From: Phylloscopus collybita
Taxonomy: Eukaryota > Chordata > Aves > Passeriformes > Phylloscopidae
Reading direction: 5' to 3'
Assembly: GCA_027886175.1 (NCBI GenBank)
Contig: JAJNNQ010000078.1
Span: 1,240,001-1,304,000 of the forward strand
Length of the DNA: 64,000 nt
Positions within the stretch are counted from its first letter, which is position 1; each line of letters begins with the position of its first letter. The position numbers were made by a program, and so were the translations under genes. The notes below the pieces were generated by a model. The model was not told the DNA's origin. It worked only from the letters and a program-made list of their open reading frames with translations, and did not search any database. Shown piece by piece: positions 11,763 through 22,935 of the stretch.

Positions 11763-13411
11763 GTCTTTTGGACGGTGTGGTTCCAATGGCCTGGCACATC
11801 AGAGCCACAGAAATATGAAGCTTTGGTTGACACTGGTGTGCAGTGCACCCTGATGCCATCAGGACATGTGGGGGCAGAACCTGTTTCCATTGCCAGGGTG
11901 ACAGGGGGATCACAGCAGTTGACTCTGTTGGAAGCCAAGCTGAGCCTGATCAGGAAGGAGTGACAGAAACATCCGAGTGTGACCGGCCCAGAGGCCCCCT
12001 GTGCTCTGGGCATAGACTTCCTCAGGAATGGCTATTACAGAGACCCTGAGGGACTCAGATGGGCTTTTGGGATAGCTGCTGTGGAGGCAGAGAGCATTAA
12101 GCAATTGAACACCTTGCCTGGACTGTCAGAGAACCCATCTGCAGTAGGACTCCTGAAGGTAGAAGAGCAGCAAGTACCAGCTGCGACCTCGACGGTGCAC
12201 CACCGGCAGAATCAGACAAATCGAGATGCCATGATCCCCATCCACAAGATGATCTGAGAACTGGAGAGCCAAGGGGTGGTCAGCAAAACCCACTCACCCT
12301 TCAACAGCCCCATTTGGCCTTTGCACAAGTCTGACAGAGAATGGAGATTGACTGTGGGCTATCGTGGCCTGAATGAAGTGACACCACCACTGAGCACTGC
12401 CGTGCTGGACATGCTGGAACTCCAGTTTGACCTGGAGTCCAAGGCAGCAAAGTGGTATGCCACGATTGACATTGCTAAAGTGTTTTTCTCCATTCCTCTG
12501 ATTGCAGAATGCAGGCCTCAGTTTGCTTTCACCTGGAGGGGCGTGCAGTACACCTGGAACCAACTGCCCCAGGGGTGGAAGCAGACCACCTGCAGAACAA
12601 TCTGCCATGGACTGATCCAGGTGCACTGGAAAAAGGTGAGGCTCAGGGACATCTGCAATACATTGATTGTGTGGGGGATACATGGCAATGGAAGTCTTTG
12701 AGAAAGGAGAGATTGTCCAGATTATCCTGGAAGCCAGCTTTGCCATCAAGAAAAGCAAAGTCAGGGGACCTGCCCAAGAGATCCAGTTCCTGGGGGTAAA
12801 ATGGCAAGATGGATGGCATCAGATTCCCACTGCTAGAGGGAGGCAGGGCCCCTCTAGCACTGGTTATCATTCCCTTCCTGGGCATAAAACCCACTTATTG
12901 AGGTCATTAATAAGATAACAGCGATGTCTCCACTGAGCAGCAAGCAGGAAACGCAAGCTTTTCTAGGTGCCAGAGGTTTTTGGAGAATCCACATTCCCAA
13001 GTACAGCCAGATACTGGACCCTTTCTACCTGGTCACCTGCAAGAAGAACAATTTTCACTTTGTAACAACGCCTTTGCACAGATCAAGCAGGAGATCGCTC
13101 ATGCAATAGCCCTTGGCCCAGTCAAGATGGGACCTGAAGTGAGGAATGTGCTCTACTCTGCAGCCAGGATCCATGGTCTGTCCTGGAGCCTTTGGCAGAA
13201 GGTGCCAGGTGAGACTCGAGGCCGGCCCCTGGGATTCTGGAGCCAAAGCTACAGAGGGTCTGAAGCCAATTACACTCCCATGGAGAAGGAAATTTTGGCT
13301 GTCTATGAAGCAGTTCAAGCCACCTCAGAGGTGATTGGCATGGAAGCACAACTCCTCCTGGCACCCCGACTACTGGTGCTGGAGTGGATGTTTAAAGGAA
13401 AGGTTGAGTGA
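11763..13411 (+). pseudogene. pol: ERVL pol remnant (protease, RT, start of RNase H)
   Basis: Contains an aspartyl-protease block (VDTGVQCTLMPSG), the RT fingers/palm start (EWRLTVGYRGLNEVTPP, WYATIDIAKVFFSIP), LPQGWK, and the thumb/connection ending MFKGKVE. Frames switch repeatedly and stops interrupt protease and RT. Compared with the 34076-37258 copy it has lost the YIDD box region and everything past the connection domain. Relic only. Confidence 0.85.
12832..12899. repeat. inverted copy of the gag-pol junction inserted in RT
   Basis: About 68 bases absent from the sister provirus. The insert is the reverse complement, with few changes, of this element's own gag-pol junction near 11690-11740, including its hairpin. 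A CCCACT hexamer flanks both sides. Confidence 0.75.
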
Positions 13412-13650
13412 ATCTTCTTCAAAGATCTCCCACTCTTATTTCTTTTGCATTTCTTTTCTTCTGCCCCTCACTGGCAATCTCCTGTTGGTAGCCATGTTGG
13501 AAAGCACCCTTGAGGGTCATTGAGTGGAAGTTTTGATTCCTCACTGCTTGGGCTGCACTCCAATCTTGGAGTCAGTGAGGTGGAAAAAGTCCCTGAAGAT
13601 CACACAGCCCAAAGGGCAAACTTAACACTGCCTACTGCAGCTATCAGCCA
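13412..13650. other. no gene seen
   Basis: Unassigned sequence between the ERVL remnant and the CR1-like fragment. Nothing recognisable. Confidence 0.3.
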
Positions 13651-13654
13651 GGTC

Positions 13655-13910
13655 CCCAAACGCCACATGCACATGACTTTTCAACCTTTCTGAGGGTGGT
13701 GACTCAGCCTTTTCCCCAGGCAGCCTGTTCCCAAACTTGATATCTTTTTTGTTGCAGGAATATTTCCTCGAGATCCCATCAAAAGCTCATATGGTGCAAC
13801 CTGAGATCATTTACCTCTGGTCATCTTGTTTGTTCCCTGGGTTAATAGAATGACCCCCACCAAGATACAACCTCCCTTCTGGGACCACCTGCATGGTGTC
13901 AGGAGGTTGG
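13655..13910 (-). mobile_element. CR1-like LINE 3' fragment (antisense)
   Basis: Diverged match to the antisense 3' end of avian CR1 elements. Features are gggtggtgactcagcc, ggcagcctgttccc, a decayed tttcctc block, and a closing section with tgacccccaccaagatacaacctccctt. The call is from memory of the consensus layout; heavily mutated. Confidence 0.55.
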
Positions 13911-15350
13911 GCTGTGAAGCCAGCTCCTCGCAGAGGAGAGAAAGGTGCTGCCTTTTGCACTGTGCTTCCATGATCCAGTGGGACAAAAGGGGTTGTCAGT
14001 TGGGCACAAGAGTTTCAGGTTGCCTGGAAGCATTTCCGTGCGAGGAGAAGTTTTGTGCCAAAACATTTCATCAGCCAAGGGAATCCATCCCATTCCAAGC
14101 AGAAGGAAAAATCAGAATATTTCTTGTAGGAAATGGAAAGGTTTGGAGTGAAAGTCAGTGCTGGAATGTCCCCAGCATTGTCCATGGGGATTTTGCTAAC
14201 CTGCAAGGCATGACAGTGAAGAGGGAACCTCTGGCCAAATCCAGCTGAGGCTACAGCTTTCTGCCCTTGCACTTCTGGAGCCTTGGAGGGGAAGGCTGCG
14301 TTGGCGTGCGGTGACTTTCACCAGCTCTGCTGCTCACAGCCCTGGGCACCCAAAGGCTCTTTTGTCTCAGCACAGGCAAGAGCAGGAAGAAACCCTCAGG
14401 TGGCTTTGTGGAGCCCTGAGATGAGCAAAGACAAGGAGTGTGCAGACAAGAGACCATCAGCACTGCCCAGCAGCTTCTCTCAGCCATCAATCACAGAAAA
14501 TTCAAACGTTACTGCTTGGATTTGGGGTTACTGTTTGTGTTTTGTTTGGATATTTTAGCACCAGGAAAAGCTGTGGCATTTTCAATGCTGGAGACCTGGA
14601 TTTGAATGGTCCCCTCCCAGTGCTTTGTAGATCGATCGCAAAATTGTTCCTTTGCCCCTCTCTTGGTACATTTTTATATTAGTTTATTGTTTTATTGAAT
14701 TTTACTATTCTATACAATAATTAATAAAGCCTACAGTATATAATTTCTATATACAAGACATATATATCTATGAAATAAAAACCTAGATGCTTATATGTAA
14801 AAAATTTCAAGTCACCTCCAACGCAGTTGGTTCAATGCTGTCCTAAAGGTGTCCATTCTGGAGACAAGGAGAGAATCCATCCATTGACTGGTCCTGGGCA
14901 AGCAGCACTGATTTATCCTCTTGGTCTTTTTTGCCCAGTTTCTTTCTTCTGTCCCACATTCCTGCTTCTTTCATTCTCCAATATTTGCCCCTTCTCAAAG
15001 GCCAGGAACAACTGCATGTTGCACGTGGAGTTTGGCCCTGCATATGTGGCGTGTGCTCTCTTCATGTGCTTTTTCAGGAGCTGCTGAGTTCATCCATGAG
15101 CAGGGCCTTATGCAGATCTGGGTGCCTTTTTTTGGAGAATGAAATGATACAAGGAGGTAGAATAAATCCTCCCATGACCCTCCACCGACTGAGGTGTCAG
15201 GAGAGGCTGTGGGACCTTGGCCAGAGCCTTTGCACGCATCCTCTTCTCCTTCCAGCACCAAATTTGTACTGGGAGGTGGATCTCTGCTGCCAGGTGGGAG
15301 CAGCCCAAGCACAGCTCTGTGCTCCTGGCCGTGACTCCTGGCCTTCACTG
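13911..15350. other. no recognisable gene
   Basis: Mixed sequence without coding or splice signals I trust. An AT-rich patch at 14660-14820 has several AATAAA-like hexamers. Confidence 0.3.
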
Positions 15351-15408
15351 ATTCAGTGTTCAGCTAGAAGGATTCTTTGGAACCACTGTCCCAGAGCCTG
15401 GTACTCAC

Positions 15409-15691
15409 TCATCGCCTGCCTGTGGGCGGCCGATTGCTGCGCCAGGTGCAGGAGGAGATTGCAGGTCTCACCCATTTGAACATCTCGGGGCAAACGGATG
15501 TCCCGAGGGAGCCTCTGGTTACCCACAATGAAGTGGTTGAGGCTTTTGGCTCGCACACAGAAGCCCAGGGTATCGATGATATCCACCAGTCGCGGCAGGA
15601 AATCTCTCCTGCGCCACTGTGACACGGGCAGGACATTGAGCAGGTGCATGACAATGGTAACCAGCAGGAGCCCAGGCAGGAGCAGGGGATG
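15409..15691 (-). CDS. unrecognised coding exon
   Basis: A 283-base open exon on the minus strand, bounded by a good acceptor (CTCTTCAG before 15691) and a strong donor (GTGAGT after 15409). It encodes 94 residues with a hydrophobic start (LLLPGLLLVTIVMHLLNVL), consistent with a membrane segment, then a polar stretch including DFLPRLVDIIDTLGF and LLLHLAQQSAAHRQ. Residue composition and both splice sites argue for a real exon, but I do not recognise the protein. A 45-base piece around its acceptor recurs inverted near 16168-16212. No partner exon was found. Confidence 0.5.
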
Positions 15692-15841
15692 CTGAAGAGA
15701 GGCCAAAACCTGTCACTGCCCTCCTCGCCCTGGGCAGGGAACAGAACACATAAGGAAAGGCTCGAGGGTCTGGATAAGGGTGGGGAGAGTTCAGTCACTG
15801 GTCACGGGCACAACACACTTGACTCAGGGACATCAACTGAA

Positions 15842-16430
15842 TTTATTGTCAAACAAATCAGAGCAAGAGAAAGAGAAGGAAAATAATTCCCATGAAAACA
15901 TCTTCCCTCCACCTCTCCCCCCTTCCTCGGCTTCCCTTTATCCTTCATTCCCTCTCCCTCCCCACCCTGAGGCACAGAGGATGGGGGTCACAGCCAGGTC
16001 ATGTCACTGCTTCCCCCTGGCAGACAGGAATCCTTGTCCTGCTCCAGCCCGGGGCCCCTCTCACGGGACACGGTCCCTCAGGAACAGGCGGCTCCAGCGG
16101 GGATCCCCATGGGCTCACAGGGTCCACCAGGAGCCACTTCCACGGCTCTGCAGGGACTCCCCACGGGCTCGGGGCCTCTCTTCAGCATCCCCTGCTCCTG
16201 CCTGGGCTCCTGCCGGGGTTGCAGGGGGGTCCCTGCTCCATCCCGGCCTCCCCCCCAGCTCCCAGCGCCCTCCGGCCCCGCTCCCCCCGAGCTCCCGGCG
16301 GTTCCGGGCAGCAGCGGTTCCTGGGCCTCCTGCCCGGGCCGGGCCCAGCGCCGGGGCCGCTCCTCAGCCGAGGTTCCCGAGAAATGCCGGAGTTCAGCCC
16401 AAGGGAGCCGAGTCTCTGCCCCGTGCCGAG
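15842..16430. other. GC-rich promoter-like block shared with the MHC class I upstream region
   Basis: Positions 16245-16420 match 32245-32415 almost base for base (cagctcccagcgccctccgg through gaaatgccggagtt). At the second site this lies about 300 bases upstream of an MHC class I first exon. Here it lies directly before an exon of a PAK-like relative, so a promoter-like segment has been duplicated between unrelated genes. Confidence 0.65.
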
Positions 16431-16476
16431 CCCGTCTAAAGCGCCGCTTCTTTCTTCTCTGCTCTTCTGTCTCCAG

Positions 16477-16525
16477 GGCTTTCGGGACGGTTCATAAAGG
16501 ACTCGGCAGGGCCGCTGCAGGAGAG
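16477..16525 (+). pseudogene. single glycine-loop exon of a third PAK-like gene
   Basis: A 49-base plus-strand exon of exactly the size and phase of the PAK-like exons at 1671-1719 and 62487-62535. It is preceded by gctcttctgtctccag and followed by a GT donor. It reads GAFGTVHKGLGRAAAGE in place of [16 protein letters not shown], keeping the GxGxFGxV loop. The downstream 250 bases resemble the following kinase intron, including aggaaggcaaggagggcagcgg. Exons either side are missing, so this is a gene fragment or the start of a rearranged copy. Confidence 0.72.
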
Positions 16526-16849
16526 GTCAGTGCCAACACGCCCGGCACCTCTGGCAGCTCTCCAGGGCTTTCCCCTCTGCCGGGAGCTGTGGCCGGAGCT
16601 CTGGGGGCCCAGCAGAGCTTTCCTGCCCAGGCTGCTCCTCTGAAGGCAGAGCAGGGTCAGCCTGCAGGGCACGGCTGGGACAGACTCGCCCCTTCTGCAG
16701 TGCCCAAAGGAAGGCAAGGAGGGCAGCGGTGTCTGTCAGAGCAGGACACGCTGCCTTGGGCTTCATGTCTGAAACTGGGAATGCATCAGCTGGGGGAGAC
16801 TGAGGCCCAATTCACCTCCATCCCAGCCTCCGACAGGAACACTGTGTAG

Positions 16850-17332
16850 CAGTTTTTCCATGCTGAGTTTCACCGTCAAAGGGCACCTCAAGGGCTAATT
16901 AGGGAGAGATCCTGCTTGGGCTCAGTTTGGGGTTTTAGTCCTACAGCTGCACTGGTGTGGGACTCTGAACTTCAGACAAAGTGTGAGCAAGTTCTCCTCA
17001 GAGCTCACCCAAACAAAACAATTCCCTGTCCAGCCCCAGAACCAAGGGCACTGCTGCAGCTTTGGGCCCAAAAAGTGCAAACAGCAGGGAATTGAGGAGA
17101 GTGACCTGGGACAGTGGGACTTCATCACCTGAAGTGTAATTGGACAATTAACCCCAGTATGGAAATGAACCAAAACTTCTAAAAGAGTGAAAGCCGTGAC
17201 CAGGATCCATCTTGGGTCCATTTCAGGCCCATCCTGGGTGTGCCCCTGTCTGGGCTCTTGTGCTGCCCCGGGTGAATCCTTTGAACCCTTTCCATAAATC
17301 CCTGATTTGTTCATTTCACTCTGTCCAGCCTC
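16850..17332. other. no gene seen
   Basis: Unassigned sequence between the PAK-like exon fragment and the inverted-repeat arm. No coding signal. Confidence 0.3.
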
Positions 17333-19265
17333 TGTTCCAGGAGCCTCTCCAGGCACCAGCTCCACTGCCGGGGCTGTGAGTGCGGATTTTGGGGGGTCCC
17401 GGTGCCCCCCGGGGCGGGGTCAGTGCTCAGCAGCGGGGCCGTGATCGGGGGTGGCGGGGGCTGCCCGGGACCGCCCCGGCCCCCCAAATCACAGCCGGGG
17501 GTGAAAAACAAAGCTCACTCTTTGAAATTGTCACAAGTTTAATCAGGGATGGAAAAGGGACAATATCCAGCGCTGGGGTGTTTTAGAACAATGTTCTCTG
17601 TGCATGGCTCCATTGCTGGGGCACACACACATCCATGAGTTCGGGCATCATTCAAACATTCCTGTGAGCTTTGGATGTTCCAGGAACTCTCATTTGGTTT
17701 TATCCTCTGACTTGTCTGCAGGACATCCTGTGCTGCAGGTCCATGTATTTTATTTCTTCTCCTGGTCCCACCCTGTTGTTCCACATTCTCTGGTAAATCA
17801 ATAAATTCTTCTCTGGCTTCTGTTTCTCTTTCTTTGGTTTCTGTCACTGTTATCACCAGCCTGTAGGTGTGGGAAATGACAGAATTGTTTTACACCATTC
17901 TCTGAGTCGGTTATAATATAAAAATTAGTTAAAATTGTTACATTACAAAAGCATTTTAGCATTGTGCAGTCTCCATTTCAGTATTTTGCTAAGGCCAAGG
18001 ATATAAAATCAATTTATCACGCTGCCATTTCCATCAGTGCACACATAAACTGTCTCAAACACTGCGGGGTGAGGGGACAAGTGGCACCAGCGATGTTCCT
18101 GATGATGTCACAGCCATGATGATGTCACATCGGTGTCATCACTGATCTCCAGCAGCCTTGGGATGTCCTCTTTGGCTCTTTGGCACAATTTGGCCACCAC
18201 GCGGCCACGGGGGCCACCAGGGCCACCAGAGGCACCACAGGGACTCAAGAGGAGGAAGTCGATTTCCCCAAGTGCCACCAGCAGGTGATCCCTGGTCAGG
18301 CGGGCGCTGGCCTCCCACAGCCACTCGAACTCGGCTGCCTCAGCCACCGTGTCCTTGAGCTCATTGGGGGTCATCTCCTCTGTCCCCTCCGGGGTGTCCT
18401 CGATGCACCTGAGCCAGTAGTGCAGCTCGTGGGGGGTCACCCAGGCTTCATCACACGTGTTCATCAAGCGCCCCAGCAGCCCCAGGGCCTCCTCCACTCG
18501 CTGTTCCCTCAAGGTGGCCAGCCTCGCCTGCCTGGTGGCCACCACAGCCTCTTCCCTGGCCTTGGTGGCCGCCGCCACGGGGGCATTGTGTGTGGCCACC
18601 ACTGAGGCCAGGGCCACCGACAGCTGCTGGGCCGCGGCCACCAGGCTGTCCCCAGCTGTCCCCGAGCACTGGGGGGTCTCATCCCACAGGTCCCTGGCCA
18701 GGCTGATGGTGGTGGTGGCCTTGGCAGTGTCCTCATTGGTGGCCTCAGTGGTGGCTTTGGCAGTGAACTTGCCCTTCAAGGTGTCAAAGATCTCCACGGC
18801 CTCCCACCAGAGATGGTCCCAGTTCCCATTCTTCACATCCATCAACTCCCGCCAGGCTCTGGCTGTGGCTCTGGCATCAGCCCAGGTGGCCCCCGGGGTG
18901 TCCCTGAGGGTGGTCACAGCCTGGCTCTGGGGGGTGACACCGTGCTGGCGCAGGGAGGTGATGTCACCGTGGTCCAGGGCATCCCGGAGGCTCCAGATGA
19001 ATTTCCTCAGGTCTGCGTGCAGGGACTCTGGGTACAGCAGCGGCCACGCTCTCTGTCGTGGTGTGGTCACGGTGGCTGCCAGCTCACCCAGGATGGCCAC
19101 CACGTCCACATGTGCCTCCAGCAGCTGGGGAGGGGACAGGGGAGGTGGCGGGGACCTCGTGGCACTTGTGGCCTCCTGGGTTGGCCCCTGTGTCCTCCAG
19201 GGTCCCCTTTGTCCCCTCCCTGGAGGGCTCAGCTGTCCCCTCTGTCCCTTTGTCACCCCCTTGCC
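17333..19265. repeat. inverted repeat, left arm
   Basis: Reverse complement of roughly 26880-28803. It covers copy 1 of the unknown gene family, its 3' flank, and a GC-rich terminal block. The arms are separated by about 7.6 kb and differ by scattered substitutions and small indels. Confidence 0.85.
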
Positions 19266-19434
19266 CTCGCTGTCACCCCGTGTCACCCCACGCTATTCTC
19301 CTCTGCCTCCTACCCTCGGTCCCCTCCCCCCTCTGTCACCTCCCCCTTCCTCCCACGCCTTCCTGTCCCCTTTGCGACCCCCTGTCCTCTACCCTCACCT
19401 TGCGCCAGAATCGTTGCATGTCCCAGGGTTCCAT
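18108..19434 (-). CDS. unknown Ala/Leu-rich family, copy 1 (intact)
   Basis: Two exons: 19399-19434 (ATG, 12 codons, donor CAAG/GTGAGG) and 18108-19124 (acceptor CCCCTCCCCAG), phase 0, giving 350 residues. I do not recognise the family. Blocks shared by all copies are an N-terminal helix-like LVxVVATLGELAATVT, LYPESLHADLRKFIWSLRDALDH, TWADARATARAWRELMD, a Thr/Asp/Glu spacer, an Ala-rich ATKAREEAVVATRQA, LGLLGRLMNTCDEA, and a C-terminal GGPGGPRGRVVAKLCQRAKE followed by DIPRLLE. The composition suggests a cytoplasmic alpha-helical protein; there is no signal peptide or membrane segment. The antisense strand is also open for long stretches, but only this strand has conserved start, splice sites and frame. 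Confidence 0.65.
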
Positions 19435-19584
19435 GGCCGTTGGGGACACTCTGGGGACACTCCAGGGGTGAACAGGACCCGGTGACAGTGGCAGACACCC
19501 GGGGATGTGGCGCGGCCGGGAGGAACCAGGAAGAGGAAACAGAGGCGGCTCCCCTCCCCCCACGCCTGCGGGGCCCCCGGGGGA

Positions 19585-19790
19585 TCCCCGATGTCCCCTT
19601 AAGTGTCCCCAGTGTCCCCGACTGTCCCCAATGTCCCCCTGAGTGTCCCCAGTGTCCCCAACTGTCCCCAATGTCCTCCTGAGTGTCCCCAACAGGACCC
19701 CGCTGTCCCCCTCCATGTCCCCAACAAGGCCCAAGTGTCCCCCCAATGTCCTGTTGGGGATACTGGGGACACACTGGGGTCCTCTTGGGG
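19585..19790. repeat. minisatellite (tgtccccaatgtccc family)
   Basis: Degenerate GTCCCC-based units beside the first exon of copy 1; similar GGGGAC units occur near most copies. Confidence 0.75.
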
Positions 19791-19809
19791 ACACCACAGA
19801 GACATCGTG

Positions 19810-20400
19810 GTGTTATAAATGCATATTATAAAGTTGGCTTTTCACAAGTACTAAAATGAATGCCAGATGTATAATGTAGAAAGTCCTACTGTATTTCCTT
19901 TTTAACATCTTAGAAATGTGATGAATGTGTACTTTCTGAATTGTAAAAGCCTTTTTGTAAAATCAATCAAACCAGTTGACCAAACTGAATCAAACCCTCA
20001 CCAGGAAGTTAAGGGGAGAGGATCTTCCTGCATTCCTGAGCTAACTAGATCAAGATAGTGGTGAACCAAAAGCTACAAGAAGGAATTTATTGATCTCCTC
20101 GCATCAGAAGAATTAGACATGAAATGACTACCAGACACCAACAAGAACTTTATCTAATAAAATGTTAATTTGGTACAATGAGACAGGGTTTGGGGGAAGG
20201 GGAGGAAAACCAAGAGAACATCTGAACACAAAAGAATGTTTGAAAAATGCATATGTAAAAGGTTAATCCTTAAAAGCAAGGAATCTGAAGGAGTGGCTGT
20301 GTTTTTCTGGTGAAGGCACCCCAGCTGGAACCTTGCTTTTCTCTCTCCTAATTGTCTATTTTTAATTTTTTTATGAAACGTATAAATTCTTCTAAGAAAG
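19810..20400. other. no gene seen
   Basis: AT-rich unique-looking sequence between minisatellites. No coding signal. Confidence 0.3.
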
Positions 20401-20404
20401 TGAA

Positions 20405-21110
20405 CCTCATTTTTCACACCAGTATGGATCAGCATGGACCAGTATAGAGTAGTACAGACCAGTATAGAGCAGTATAGACCAGTTTGGATGAGTTGGGCTC
20501 TAGGCTGGGCACGGGCTGCCCGTGGGGCTGATGGTGCTGTGTGAGGCTGTGTGTGAGTAAAAACCAGTATGGACCAGTATAGGGCAGCATAGACCAGTAT
20601 GGACCAGTACAGAGCAGTATAAACCAGGCCAGACCAGTATAGACCAGTATGAATATCTACAGACCAGTAGAGTCTTCCCCCTGCCCTGACCAGTTTAGAC
20701 CAGTAGGGACCAGTATAAACCAGCAGAGACCAGTATGAGCTACGATAGAGCAGTAAGGACCAGGATGAACCAGTATAGAGCAATAGGGACCAGTTCAGAC
20801 CAGTATGGGTTTCTACAGACCAGGTGGGACTTTCTTCTGCCCTGACCAGTATGGACTATTATGAACCAGTGTAGACCAGTATAAACCAATTCAGACCAGT
20901 ACAGACCAGTATAAGCCAGTTACCTATGGACCAGTATGGATATCTACAGACCTACAGAGACTTTCCCCCGCCCTGCCCAGGATGAACCAGTGTAGACCAG
21001 CATAGGCCAGTATAGAGCAGCATGGGGCAGCAGGGAACCAGTACAGACCAGTACAGAACTGTACAGACCAGTACAGACCAGTTCAGACCAGTTCAGAATG
21101 TCCCCTGCCC
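20405..21110. repeat. 10-bp minisatellite (gaccagtata)
   Basis: About 700 bases dominated by the decamer gaccagtata and its variants, with a few interruptions such as ctttcccccgccctg. Three decamers make ten codons, which produces a spurious LYWSILVYT-type repeat frame on the minus strand. Confidence 0.9.
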
Positions 21111-21482
21111 CGGTGGATGTCTCCTGCCCCAGGATGGGGACACAGGAATGGGACTGGGGACACTGGGCTGATGGCATGGGTGGCACTGGGGACACTGGGG
21201 TGACCCTGGGATGCCTCACTGGGGTGGTGTCACTAGCATGGTGACAGTGAGGGTGGGGACACTGGATTGAAACTGGGGACACTGGGCTGGTGACATTGCT
21301 ATGGTGACAATGGGGCAGTGGCACTGAGATGGGGACTTTGATCTGGGGACAATGGGGTGGTGATGTCACTTCTTCCTGTTTCCTCCTGGCTGTGCCACAT
21401 CCCTGCGTGTCTGCCACTGTCACCAGGTCCTGTTCACCCCCCAGAGTGTCCCCAGAGTGTCCCCAGAGTGTCCCCAGCGGCC

Positions 21483-22853
21483 ATGGAACCACACAAGGTG
21501 CCACAGTCCCGGCACAGTGGGGGTGACACGTGGGGGCGGCAGGAGGGGACAGGAGGGCATGGGAGGAAGTGGGGAGGTGACAGAGGGGTGAAGGGGACTG
21601 AGGATGCAGGGGGGACAGTGGGGGGTGGGAAGGAAGTGGCAGAGTGGACGAGGGGGTGACAAAGGGACAGATGAGACAACGAGAGATGAGCTCTCCAAGG
21701 AGGGGACAAAGGGGACCCTGGGAGGGAACAGGGGCCACCCCAGGAGGCCATGAGGTCCCTGCCACCTCCTGTGTCCCCTACCCAGGTGCTGGAGGCACTG
21801 GTGGACATGGTGGCCACCCTGGGCGAGTTGGCAGCCATCGTGACCGCACCACGCAGGGACACGTGGCCGGTCCTGTACCCAGAGTCCCTGCACGCAGACC
21901 TGAGGAGATTGACCTGGAGCCTCCGGGAGACCCTGGACCACGGCAGTGTCACCTCCCTGCGCCAGCGCGGTGTCACCCCCCTCAGCCAGGCCCTGGCCAC
22001 CCCGGGGGGAGACTGGGCCAACGTGAGAGCCTCAGCCAGAGCCTGGCAGGAGCAGGTGGACGTGCTCGAAGACACCTGGTTCTGGCAGCTCGAGGAGGCC
22101 GCCAATGTCCTCGATGACTGGAAGGAGGCGGCCAAGGCCACCGCCAAGGCCACCGCCAAGGCCACTGTCACTGGCCTGGCCAGGGACCTGCAGGACGAGA
22201 CTACCAGCGGGAGGACAGCAGGGGACAACGTGGGGTTGTCCACCAGGTCAGTGGCCACAGCCCCGCAACCATGGGCGACCCTGGCTGAGAGAAAGGCGGC
22301 CTTGTTGGTGGCCGCGCATGAGGCCCGGGTGGCAGCGGCCACCAAGGCCATGGAAGAGGCCGTGGCGGCCACCAGGCAGGTGGGGGCGGCTGCCAGGAGG
22401 GGACAGCGGGCAAAGGTGGTCCAGGGGCTGCTGGGGCGCTTGGTGGTTGCGTATGACAGAGTGTCCCTTCTCCCCATGGAGCTGCATGACCTGCTCGTGG
22501 ACATTGAGGCCACCCTGGAGGGGACAAAGGGGATGTCCCTCAATGTCCCCCACACCTTGGTGGCCACAGTGGCTAAGGCTGAGCGGCTGTGGGAGGCTAG
22601 CTCCCGCCTCATAAGGTGTCACCTGCTGGGGATAATTGAGGACATTTTCAACCTCCTCTTTGGTGTCTATGGTGGCTGCGGTGGCCCTGGTGGCACCCGT
22701 GGCCGTGCGGTGGCCGAGCAGTGCCAAAGAGCCATCCTGGACATCCCGAGGCTGCTGGGGGACAGTGATGTCACTGATGTCATCAGGATGATGTCATCAT
22801 TGGGAACATCACCGGTGTCACTTGTCCCCTCTCCCTCACCGCGCAGGATTTGA
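21483..22853 (+). CDS. unknown Ala/Leu-rich family, copy 2 (exon 2 intact)
   Basis: Exon 2 (21786-22853) is fully open for 355 codons after the conserved CCCAG acceptor. It carries all family blocks, including LYPESLHADLRRLTWSLRET and the GGPGGTRGRAVAEQCQRAIL tail. Three Ala/Lys-Thr-Ala repeats (KATAKATAKAT) replace the acidic spacer. The first exon ATG at 21483 matches copy 1 in position, but its donor is different; AAG/GTGCCA after five codons keeps phase 0. The 3' end extends past the family norm to PSPSPRRI before the stop. It is in opposite orientation to copy 1, and the 3' flank is shared with copy 4. Confidence 0.62.
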
Positions 22854-22855
22854 GA

Positions 22856-22935
22856 CAAATTTGGGGAATTTTCCGAGAATTTTGGTTGAAATTGTCCCAA
22901 ATCTTGATGGGACATCCCTGGGGACACTGAGTGTG
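22856..22935 (+). other. conserved segment downstream of the unknown family (possible exon 3)
   Basis: The block caaatttggggaattttc through ctgatgggaattcctggggt recurs at 30388, 31380, 42310 and 44990 at the same distance from each copy. It often follows a CAG acceptor-like site. In some copies it is open (RQIWGTF, LKLSQILMGIPGVTS). It may be an alternative last exon or simply shared 3' UTR. Confidence 0.45.

Larger units (their letters stand above)
10930..13411 (+). mobile_element. degraded ERVL-type retroelement (gag-pol remnant)
   Basis: Plus-strand relative of the provirus at 33329-39776, colinear with its gag C-terminal half, protease, reverse transcriptase and start of RNase H. No LTR is seen and the 3' end stops within the RT/RNase H connection. 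Several in-frame stops occur: gag-frame end at 11431, protease end near 11963 where the intact relative has Trp, and another near 12257. The RT active-site tyrosine/aspartate box is lost around 12655. A 68-base inverted insertion lies at 12832-12899. It is non-functional and clearly older than the second copy. Confidence 0.88.

Noticed and set aside
18457..19485. Long plus-strand open frame antisense to copy 1 (likewise 21434-22612 antisense to copy 2)
   Set aside because: The sense strand has a conserved start exon, splice acceptor and matching frames in three copies. The antisense frames are by-products of GC-rich codons and do not keep common ends.
20154..20783. Minus-strand open frame with LYWSILVYT-type repeats
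   Set aside because: Direct translation of the 10-bp minisatellite; 30-base periodicity explains the repeat.
20405..21110. CRISPR-like direct repeats
   Set aside because: Units are contiguous with no unique spacers, in a vertebrate context; these are minisatellites.
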